The notes under the pieces were generated by a model. The model worked only from the letters and a program-made list of their open reading frames with translations, searched no databases and had not been told where the DNA came from. Shown here piece after piece: positions 1 to 5,031 of a DNA stretch of 6,393 bases. Each line of letters starts with the position of its first letter. Within the stretch, counting starts at the first letter, position 1. The position numbers and the translations under genes were made by a program. Origin of the DNA: Phycisphaerae bacterium (GTDB lineage Bacteria; Planctomycetota; Phycisphaerae; Phycisphaerales; SM1A02); the NCBI GenBank assembly GCA_018663565.1, contig JABJQE010000206.1, positions 1-6,393 on the forward strand. Reading direction: 5' to 3'.

Positions 1-636
1 CGCGAAATCTTGCTGCGGAGCCGCGTTGACGGGACCCGCTTCCTCATCGAAGCGCTGCAACGCCTTCATCACCCGCCCGCTGCGTTCATCCAAGCATCTG
101 GCATCGGGCTATATGGCAATCGGGGCGACGAAATACTCACTGAAGATTCGCCCAGAGGCGAGGGCTTCTTACCGGGCCTTGTATCGGCATGGGAGAAAGC
201 CGGCGAGCCCATTGAACGCTGTGATACTCGGAGAGTGTGCCTTCGCATTGGGCTCGTGCTTTCCGAATCAGGCGGCGTACTGGCACGCATGAAACGCGCC
301 TTCAGACTCGGTCTTGGAGGCCGACTCGGCAACGGACGACACTGGGTCAGTTGGGTTGAACTCGACGACCTCACGCAGATCATTCTCCGGTGCTGCGTTG
401 ATGCGTCGCTCCATGGGCCACTCAATGCCGTGGCCCCAACACCACTCACCAACCGTGCATTCACGGCCCATCTCGCCCGCCGCTGGCATCGGCCAGCCAT
501 ACTGCCTGCCCCCGCATGGGCTCTGAGGATGGCATTTGGGGGCATGGCGGACGAACTGCTGCTCGCAAGCCAGCGGTGTATCCCCGCGAAACTGATGGCT
601 GCAGGGCACCAGTTTGGCCATATCAGCCTGAAATAG
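1..636 (+). CDS. TIGR01777 / YfcH-like NAD(P)-dependent epimerase-family protein (SDR39U1-like), 5' end outside window
   Basis: This is the C-terminal 211 residues of an extended short-chain dehydrogenase/reductase of the TIGR01777 (E. coli YfcH, human SDR39U1) family. Reading is open to base 1, so the true start lies to the left and roughly 80-90 residues, including the N-terminal dinucleotide-binding Gly motif, are missing. Numbering visible residues from base 1, recognisable family blocks are SRVDGTR (7-13), the SGIGLYG strand-turn that precedes GDE (33-44), RIGLVLSESGGVLARM (82-97), the Gly-rich FRLGLGG followed by HWVSWVELDDL (101-124), GPLNAVAP (139-146) and a C-terminal DUF1731-like tail with LPAPAWALRMAFG and LLLASQR (about 161-208). 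The family usually has GYYG where this protein has GLYG (from memory). The protein stops at FGHISLK, a few residues shorter than I expect. The natural substrate of the family is not established, so only the fold-level role (NAD(P)-binding epimerase or reductase) can be assigned. The next gene begins 117 bases downstream on the same strand. Confidence 0.9.
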   Translation, partial: REILLRSRVDGTRFLIEALQRLHHPPAAFIQASGIGLYGNRGDEILTEDSPRGEGFLPGLVSAWEKAGEPIERCDTRRVCLRIGLVLSESGGVLARMKRAFRLGLGGRLGNGRHWVSWVELDDLTQIILRCCVDASLHGPLNAVAPTPLTNRAFTAHLARRWHRPAILPAPAWALRMAFGGMADELLLASQRCIPAKLMAAGHQFGHISLK

Positions 637-697
637 CACGAATCCCCCCAGATTTCCCCCTACTCGCCAAGGCGGCTCCCTTGTACAGTGAATGAGT

Positions 698-719
698 GCT
701 CCTCATCTCCTTGAGGAGC
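698..719 (+). promoter_or_regulatory. Leader hairpin upstream of the secreted-protein gene
   Basis: GCTCCTCA (698-705) and TGAGGAGC (712-719) form a perfect 8-bp inverted repeat around a 6-base loop TCTCCT. It sits 34 bases before the ATG at 754 and just before a purine-rich stretch (723-745). No T-run follows it, so it is not an obvious intrinsic terminator for the gene ending at 636. If the transcript starts upstream, it would be a 5'-UTR stem that could stabilise the mRNA or affect ribosome access; the loop and left arm are pyrimidine-rich and could compete for the purine-rich ribosome-binding region. The structure is seen directly; its function is inference. No convincing -35/-10 pair is visible between 637 and 753. 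Confidence 0.45.
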
Positions 720-739
720 CATGAGATAGAGAGAAAGAG

Positions 740-744
740 AAGGA
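740..744 (+). promoter_or_regulatory. Ribosome binding site (AAGGA) for the 754 gene
   Basis: AAGGA at 740-744 lies 9 bases before the ATG at 754, within a purine-rich run. An in-frame TGA at 748-750 excludes any start further upstream, so this site and ATG 754 together fix the N-terminus. Confidence 0.8.
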
Positions 745-753
745 ATCTGAATC

Positions 754-813
754 ATGCACACTACTACGACAGCATTGCTTGGCGCAGTGGCCCTAGCAAC
801 CGGGGCCCAAGCC
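754..813 (+). other. Signal peptide coding segment (residues 1-20)
   Basis: The N-terminus MHTTTTALLGAVALATGAQA has a hydrophobic Ala/Leu/Val core and an A-X-A site (AQA) before GS. Unusually, the n-region contains no Lys or Arg, only His2. The stop codon at 748-750 shows the basic residues are not lost through a wrong start choice. Sec export is still the best reading, and the rest of the protein (disulfide-type Cys repeats, no cytoplasmic motifs) agrees. Confidence 0.75.
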
Positions 814-3006
814 GGCTCGCTCATGGACCAAGTCGGCGCCAACGATGGCACCGACATCGACACAAGCAACATACTGGCCAGCCAATACTTTGAGGCAGCC
901 TATTCAATTTACAGCATCGCGGCCATCGATGACTTTGACAACAGCGGCGGCATGTCTGCGACCTCAGTGGCCGCAGTCGTCTCCGGCTGGAATGGCTACA
1001 CCACCATCGACATGGTCAGCGGCGTTCAGGTCAACTTCTACGTCGCCATTGAAGATGCAGCAGCCAATCTGGTTGGCTACGCCTCGGCCGACGGCAGCGT
1101 CAACCTCGATGCCAACTGGACTGGTCAGGCCTATGGCGACCTTGTCTATCTCGATGGCAACTGGGCCTTGACCACTGACACCCAAATGGTGACATTGATC
1201 CCAGTAAACGAATTTGCGGCCAACGGCCAGACTGGTATTACCACATCCTTCATCGGCGACGCCTCCGCTTGGCAAGCCAACCCGGGTGGCGGCTTTGGAA
1301 TGCCCAGTAACTGGCAAGCTGCAACTTCCAATCTTTCGATTCGTGTCATGGGCGGCGTCGGCGATCCCTGCGATCAGCCACTGGGCCCCTGCCCTGCTGA
1401 TGTCACAGGCGATGGCCCGGTTGACGTCAATGATATTCTCGCAGTCATCGGTAGCTATGGCGATATTGGCGATGGAACCTATCGCCCAATCGGCGACTGT
1501 GACCCTGCCCCGAACGGCAACTGCGCCGTCACGGTTGATGACCTCTTGCTCGTCATTGGTGCCTTTGGCGCTGATTGCACCCCGATGGGCGCATGCTGCT
1601 TCGGCTTAGCCGGCTGTGACGAGAATGTCGCTGAAGGCGATTGCTCGGGCGACTGGCTTGGCGATGGCTCAACATGCAACGACTGCCACGCTGGCGCCTG
1701 CTGCTATAGCGACGGCACCTGCACCGAGGGTACTCCTGATGAGTGCGCTGCTGCAGGCGGCACCTACTCTGGCGACGGCATCGACTGTGTTGCCGCTGCA
1801 TGCCCACAACCATCACCAGGTGCCTGCTGCATCGGCTTCGCCGACTGCATTGATGACTTGATGGAAATTGATTGCGATGCTTTCGGCGGCACCTTCCAAG
1901 GCAGCGGCACTGACTGCGCAACCAACAGCTGCGGCTGGGGCGGTTGCCCCGCAGACGCGACTGACGAAGGCGTGCCATGCCAAGAGGACTCAAACGGTCT
2001 GCCAAACGATCCAAATGGTGGACTCAACAACAATCCTGTGCAGTACGGCGCCATCGCCACAGATGAAACTATCTGTGGTTTGATGTCCACCTTCACCTGC
2101 ATTGGTTGCGGTGATGCAGGCGAAGACCTCACCTATCGCGACACCGATTGGTACCTCTTCGATGCGAGTGCTGGAGGCGTGTTCACCGTCAAAGGTGGCG
2201 GCGAATCCAATCTGGTCTTTGGCATTGTTGACCTTGATTCAGTTGCCTTCGTGGACTACTTCATCACTGAGCCATACCAAGAGGGCGAAGTCACCATGAC
2301 ATTGCCCGCTGGTGGCAACTACTGCGTCTGGGTTGGCTTTGACTTCAACTCTGGCCTCACGATCCCATGCTCAAGCGGCAACAATGACTACTCAGTCACG
2401 CTTCTCGGTGAAGCCGCTCCTGCAGCAGCCTGCTGCGTGGCCGGATCGTGCGTGGGCGACCTGAGCCCTGCTGACTGTGATGCACTTGGCGGCACCTATG
2501 TGACCGGCGAATCGTGCGCCACGTACGCATGCCCAACCAACTACGAAGGTTGCACAGATGGCACAGTCAGTGAATCTGACTTTGCATGCGTGTGCTTCGT
2601 AGATGGAGATGACGCCGAGACAGACTGCAACGGCGGCACCAATATGCTGTCCCCAACATTCACTCCTGTCTCTGTTGGTGACATCATCTGCGGCGAATTA
2701 TCCGTGTATGTTGAAGGCCCAACTGGCGGAACCTACCGCGACCTTGACTGGTGGACTTCCACCGAAGTCAACGCTGGCGGCACGTTTGACCTGAGCATCG
2801 GTTCCCAAATGGGCACTGTCATTCTCTTGGTCAACCTCGATGCCGGTACGGTTGACAATGATGTCGCCGCCCTTCCTGGCACGATTGCCTCGGCAACGTG
2901 GACCATCGGCGGCGGCAACTGGTCCGTCGTGACTGCTCCATCGGAGTGGAATACGGCATGGACCTGTGCCAGTGGCATGTCCGAGTATCGCTTCACCTTG
3001 GAGTGA
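754..3006 (+). CDS. Secreted acidic Cys-rich multidomain protein with dockerin-like segment and six-Cys repeats (planctomycete type)
   Basis: This 750-residue protein is predicted to be exported and extracellular or surface-associated. Residues 1-20 form a signal peptide ending in AQA|GS. Residues 21-205 are an unassigned N-terminal domain rich in Tyr, Trp, Asn and Asp. Residues 213-275 are a dockerin-like pair of EF-hand-type loops. Three tandem six-Cys repeats (279-311, 314-350, 356-393) follow. A module at about 398-552 contains ICG (440-442) and TYRDTDWY (460-467). A fourth six-Cys repeat occupies 558-593, and a second module at about 600-750 contains ICG (645-647) and TYRDLDWW (660-667). 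By hand count there are 42 cysteines, about 101 Asp+Glu, five Arg and a single Lys (K480). This suggests a disulfide-rich, possibly calcium-binding protein of a saline habitat. I see no PEP-CTERM, LPXTG or C-terminal membrane helix, and the protein ends in YRFTLE. No catalytic motif is recognised, so adhesion, matrix or binding roles are guesses. It is a single gene with its own leader and a terminator 24 bases after its stop. Confidence 0.9.
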   Translation: MHTTTTALLGAVALATGAQAGSLMDQVGANDGTDIDTSNILASQYFEAAYSIYSIAAIDDFDNSGGMSATSVAAVVSGWNGYTTIDMVSGVQVNFYVAIEDAAANLVGYASADGSVNLDANWTGQAYGDLVYLDGNWALTTDTQMVTLIPVNEFAANGQTGITTSFIGDASAWQANPGGGFGMPSNWQAATSNLSIRVMGGVGDPCDQPLGPCPADVTGDGPVDVNDILAVIGSYGDIGDGTYRPIGDCDPAPNGNCAVTVDDLLLVIGAFGADCTPMGACCFGLAGCDENVAEGDCSGDWLGDGSTCNDCHAGACCYSDGTCTEGTPDECAAAGGTYSGDGIDCVAAACPQPSPGACCIGFADCIDDLMEIDCDAFGGTFQGSGTDCATNSCGWGGCPADATDEGVPCQEDSNGLPNDPNGGLNNNPVQYGAIATDETICGLMSTFTCIGCGDAGEDLTYRDTDWYLFDASAGGVFTVKGGGESNLVFGIVDLDSVAFVDYFITEPYQEGEVTMTLPAGGNYCVWVGFDFNSGLTIPCSSGNNDYSVTLLGEAAPAAACCVAGSCVGDLSPADCDALGGTYVTGESCATYACPTNYEGCTDGTVSESDFACVCFVDGDDAETDCNGGTNMLSPTFTPVSVGDIICGELSVYVEGPTGGTYRDLDWWTSTEVNAGGTFDLSIGSQMGTVILLVNLDAGTVDNDVAALPGTIASATWTIGGGNWSVVTAPSEWNTAWTCASGMSEYRFTLE
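1390..1578 (+). other. Dockerin-like domain, two calcium-loop halves
   Basis: Residues 213-275 contain two related halves. The first has D216, T218, D220, G221, D224 and D227 at positions expected of an EF-hand/dockerin loop, followed by ILAVIGSYG. The second has D250, N254, N256, T260 and D263 followed by LLLVIGAFG. The second loop is degenerate: aligning D263 to loop position 12 puts Ala252 at position 1, where Asp is expected. Each half is bracketed by cysteines (C213, C249, C257, C275), which classical clostridial dockerins do not need. Planctomycetes carry many such domains with no known cellulosome, so the partner may be a cohesin-like protein or the domain may act within the same protein. 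Confidence 0.75.
1588..1932 (+). repeat. Three tandem six-cysteine repeats (protein-level)
   Basis: Residues 279-311, 314-350 and 356-393 share the pattern [G]ACC-x(3-5)-C-x(7-8)-C, then in the last two copies a GGT[YF] segment, then C-x(2-4)-C. Cysteines are at 281/282/288/297/308/311, 316/317/323/331/345/350 and 358/359/365/374/388/393. The first copy is shorter and has replaced GGT with GDW. A fourth copy lies apart at residues 558-593. At DNA level only short words such as GGCGGCACCT (1756-1765, 1885-1894, 2488-2497) are shared, so the duplications are old. The spacing suggests three disulfides per unit. I recall the repeat type from Phycisphaerae secreted proteins but cannot name a domain family. 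Confidence 0.8.
1945..2409 (+). repeat. Beta-rich module, copy A (residues ~398-552)
   Basis: This is the first copy of a duplicated module. Shared landmarks with copy B are an acidic Cys-bearing opening (C398, C409), an ICGxxS turn (440-445), TYRDxDW[YW] (460-467), AGGxFxxxxG (473-482) and a hydrophobic strand ending in VDLD (492-495). The layout resembles bacterial pre-peptidase C-terminal (PPC)-like beta-sandwich modules, but this resemblance is by eye only. It contains the only lysine of the protein (K480). Confidence 0.6.
2425..2532 (+). repeat. Fourth six-cysteine repeat, separated from the first three
   Basis: Residues 558-593 have cysteines at 560, 561, 566, 575, 588 and 593 with the GGTY signature at 579-582, matching the three upstream repeats. 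It lies between the two beta-rich modules, so the ancestral duplicated unit may have been 'six-Cys repeat plus beta module'. Confidence 0.75.
2551..3003 (+). repeat. Beta-rich module, copy B (residues ~600-750)
   Basis: This is the second copy, reaching the C-terminus. Landmarks are C600, C612, C614 and C625 in the acidic opening, ICGELS (645-650), TYRDLDWW (660-667), NAGGTF (673-678) and LVNLD (692-696). TYRD falls exactly 200 residues after its counterpart in copy A. The copies have diverged strongly outside these motifs, so this is an old duplication and not an assembly artefact. Confidence 0.6.
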
Positions 3007-3029
3007 TCACGCTCAGCCTGATCTGACCT

Positions 3030-3068
3030 CAGCAGCCCTCGGCACTTGGTGCCGGGGGCTGTTGCTTT
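3030..3068. terminator. Hairpin terminator between convergent genes
   Basis: CAGCCCTCGGCAC (3033-3045) pairs with GTGCCGGGGGCTG (3049-3061) around a TTG loop, all 13 pairs formed with one T-G wobble. The stem can extend by three pairs outward (3030-3032 with 3062-3064). A short T-run (TTT, 3066-3068) follows on the plus strand, so it mainly suits the gene ending at 3006. No T-run follows on the minus strand, but the same stem could end the operon whose last gene stops at 3107. A weaker outer inverted repeat, GATCACG (3005-3011) with CGTGATC (3077-3083), encloses it. Confidence 0.8.
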
Positions 3069-3106
3069 GGGCGGATCGTGATCGAACCAACCAGACTTGC
3101 GCCGCG

Positions 3107-4063
3107 CTACTGTTGTTGCATCTGAGTGGCTGCTTCATCAGATCGCAGCTCGTGCACAGCCTGGCCATCAGGAGCTTCGGCAAAGACCGGAACTTCCATA
3201 ATCAGCGGACTCGCAGCATGGTGCCGCTCGCGACGCTCGACTGGTGTCGTGATGACCTGCACGCTGAGCAGTTCTTCGGCAGCTCCTCGGAAGATGCCTC
3301 TGTTTGGGGGCACATCTGAATAGTCCCGTCCGTACGCGACGATGACATATCGTTGACCAATGATGGATGAGTGCGTGGGGTCAAATCCAACCCACCCCAT
3401 CGTCGGAGACCACACTTCAATCCACGCATGACTTTCAGAAGGCTTCGCCACATTTTCCACATGCAAATATCCATTTACATATCGACATGGAATGCCGTGC
3501 AGTCGCAACAAGCCAAGTGTGATGTGCGCAAAGTCCTGACAGACACCAGCCCCGGCTCGCAACGCATCATCACTCGTTGAGAACGCGTCGGTAACCTTGG
3601 ATTGATACGCAATATGAGTGCCCAGCGAATTGGCCAACCGTTCAATCACACTGCCGAGTGTCAAGCACTCGCCCAAAGACATCTTGTCAGATAATTCTTG
3701 CAGCATGGCACTCTGAACAACCGGCCCTCCAAACTGCAAGAAGTCCCACGTCAGCAAGGTCGGATGAATCGCTTCGCATGCATCTGGAAGCGCCATCGAG
3801 TCAACCGGCGGGTCACTGGTTTCAACAAGGCACCGACAAGCCACTTCGACGCGGTCGTGGTAATCGGTAACCGAAAACCAGTGCATTGCATTCCCAAGCC
3901 AGTCCTCGTGCCGGCTCGGCTGCGCGTGTGGGCCAATGCCAAGTTCAAAATCGTGCAGGGTCTGTCCGCTTTGAGTCCGTGGCTCGACACGAATCTCCAT
4001 ATGAGACTCGCGGACAAATGCCGAATACTGAAACTGAAGATGATGAGTGATTTCAAGAAGCAT
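3107..4063 (-). CDS. Transglutaminase-like cysteine protease-fold protein (bacterial transglutaminase N-terminal + core domains)
   Basis: This 318-residue protein has the bacterial transglutaminase-like N-terminal beta domain at about residues 1-85 (MLLEITHHLQFQY, then IRVEPR) and a transglutaminase core at about 140-240. The catalytic triad is visible as Cys175 in AGVCQDFAH, His212 in SHAWIEVW and Asp228 in GFDPTHS, so the protein should be active. Members are thought to cleave or transfer amide bonds; the substrate is unknown. No signal peptide is seen, so it should be cytoplasmic. It is the last gene of a three-gene unit, starting 3 bases after the stop of the alpha-E gene. No Shine-Dalgarno site precedes its ATG, so translation probably depends on coupling. 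After the core, about 45 residues form a polar tail ending in QMQQQ, which I consider longer than usual. The start is chosen because MLLEITHHLQFQY matches the usual N-terminus of the family. Confidence 0.92.
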   Translation of the reverse strand: MLLEITHHLQFQYSAFVRESHMEIRVEPRTQSGQTLHDFELGIGPHAQPSRHEDWLGNAMHWFSVTDYHDRVEVACRCLVETSDPPVDSMALPDACEAIHPTLLTWDFLQFGGPVVQSAMLQELSDKMSLGECLTLGSVIERLANSLGTHIAYQSKVTDAFSTSDDALRAGAGVCQDFAHITLGLLRLHGIPCRYVNGYLHVENVAKPSESHAWIEVWSPTMGWVGFDPTHSSIIGQRYVIVAYGRDYSDVPPNRGIFRGAAEELLSVQVITTPVERRERHHAASPLIMEVPVFAEAPDGQAVHELRSDEAATQMQQQ

Positions 4064-4066
4064 GGT

Positions 4067-5017
4067 CTATACCGTGAAGTAGAGTCGAGTTAGAGATTCA
4101 TGAATGCGAGACGCCTCACTGAGGAGCGTGCCACAGATCGTTGCGAAGTCGTGACGGCCAAGCAGTTCCTGCTCTTCGAATTTAAGTTGTGAAGAAAGCC
4201 GGCCGACAAGCCGAGCAGTTTCGGTCAGCACGCCTCCATGCTCAATATCGCCCAGATCACCTTGTACATGGGATACACCAAAGGCAACGCTGTGCGGCGT
4301 TTGTTCGTTGAACATCAAGAACGATGAAACGATCTCTGGTGTCAACTCAGCCCCCTGAACACGGCGATAATTCTCTAGCGATCCGGCGGATCGCAAGACG
4401 CCACGCAGCAATGCATGGTGCACCGGAATATCAACATCGCTCGGTGGCGCAATCAAGGTGGGCATGCGATGCCGCAGCAGCAGCAAGACGCGGTACACCC
4501 GCTCAATCATCACGCCCAGATCAAGAAATGTCCAGGCTTCATTGCGGATGAGCGTTCGCTCCGTGGCCCCGCCGATTCCGAATACAGCTTCCTGCACTTG
4601 GCCAAGGAGAATAGACGGCAGCTCCTCGCCACGCAGTCCTGCATCAAGATGCAGCCAACATGAATTAATCTGCTCGAACACTTCTCGCGTCAAATACTCT
4701 CGTACCGCCTTGGCATTCTCTCTTGCGTTACGAATTGAATTCACAACCGAAAGTGCATTTTTTGTGCCCAGCAGAAACGAATGCATGCCAGATTGCATTG
4801 CCTTATCAACATCCGAAAACGGCTTGTGGCGTGGCGATCCGGGATACACCTTCTGGAACCCGTGCCAGAACTGAATCGCCTCATTCGGTGCGAGCCCTCG
4901 AATTTCAACTGTCAATTGCTCGGCCACAAACAGGTTGCGGCACAAGTTGGCAGAACGTTCAAGGTATCGACCCATCCAGTAGATATTTTCGGCTGATCGA
5001 GCCAACATCGCACTCAT
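4067..5017 (-). CDS. Alpha-E domain protein (DUF403)
   Basis: This 316-residue, mostly alpha-helical protein belongs to the alpha-E (DUF403) family, which accompanies circularly permuted ATP-grasp enzymes as a separate gene or a fusion. Its biochemical role is not established; a scaffold or accessory part of the ligase is commonly supposed. Family landmarks, numbered from the Met at 5017, are SAENIYWMGRYLERS (8-22), NARENAKAVREYLTREVFEQIN (97-118), WTFLDLGVMIERVYR (162-176) and SFLMFNEQTPHSVAF (232-246). Length matches the usual 310-320. The start at 5017 is preferred over the further upstream 5044 and the internal 5008, because GAGGAG lies 8 bases before it and its ATG overlaps the upstream stop as ATGA. 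The internal Met at 5008 would also give the canonical MLARSAEN start, but its spacing to that site is too long. It sits between the ATP-grasp gene and the transglutaminase gene in one transcript. Confidence 0.92.
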   Translation of the reverse strand: MSAMLARSAENIYWMGRYLERSANLCRNLFVAEQLTVEIRGLAPNEAIQFWHGFQKVYPGSPRHKPFSDVDKAMQSGMHSFLLGTKNALSVVNSIRNARENAKAVREYLTREVFEQINSCWLHLDAGLRGEELPSILLGQVQEAVFGIGGATERTLIRNEAWTFLDLGVMIERVYRVLLLLRHRMPTLIAPPSDVDIPVHHALLRGVLRSAGSLENYRRVQGAELTPEIVSSFLMFNEQTPHSVAFGVSHVQGDLGDIEHGGVLTETARLVGRLSSQLKFEEQELLGRHDFATICGTLLSEASRIHESLTRLYFTV

Positions 5018-5031
5018 GGGACCAGCTCCTC
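5014..5031 (-). promoter_or_regulatory. Coupled start: GAGGAG ribosome site and ATGA stop/start overlap
   Basis: On the minus strand GAGGAG (5031-5026) lies 8 bases before ATG (5017-5015), whose last bases form the TGA stop (5016-5014) of the ATP-grasp gene. This is the classic 4-base ATGA overlap for translational coupling and it decides the start of the alpha-E gene. The ribosome site lies inside the last codons of the ATP-grasp gene. Confidence 0.85.

Noticed and set aside
69..545. Open frame on the minus strand opposite the epimerase-family gene.
   Set aside because: The plus-strand frame matches the TIGR01777 family along its whole length; the antisense frame shows no recognisable motif.
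681..709. TTGTAC (681-686) with CATCTC (704-709) as a sigma-70 promoter at 17-base spacing.
   Set aside because: The -10 part does not resemble TATAAT, and the proposed site overlaps the hairpin.
698..719. The 698-719 hairpin as a terminator for the gene ending at 636.
   Set aside because: No T-run follows; the downstream bases are purine-rich, and the stem lies over 60 bases past the stop codon.
1588..1932. A DNA-level tandem repeat or CRISPR-like array in the Cys-rich region.
   Set aside because: Only short words such as GGCGGCACCT recur; the repeat exists at protein level with diverged codons.
1553..2014. Long open frame on the minus strand (153 codons) rich in Arg and Ser.
   Set aside because: It is the antisense shadow of the Cys-rich repeats; the composition is the complement of GC-rich Gly/Ala/Cys codons, and there is no homology or ribosome site.
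2920..3006. A PEP-CTERM or other sorting signal at the C-terminus of the secreted protein.
   Set aside because: There is no PEP motif, no hydrophobic helix and no terminal basic cluster; the protein ends in YRFTLE inside the second beta module.
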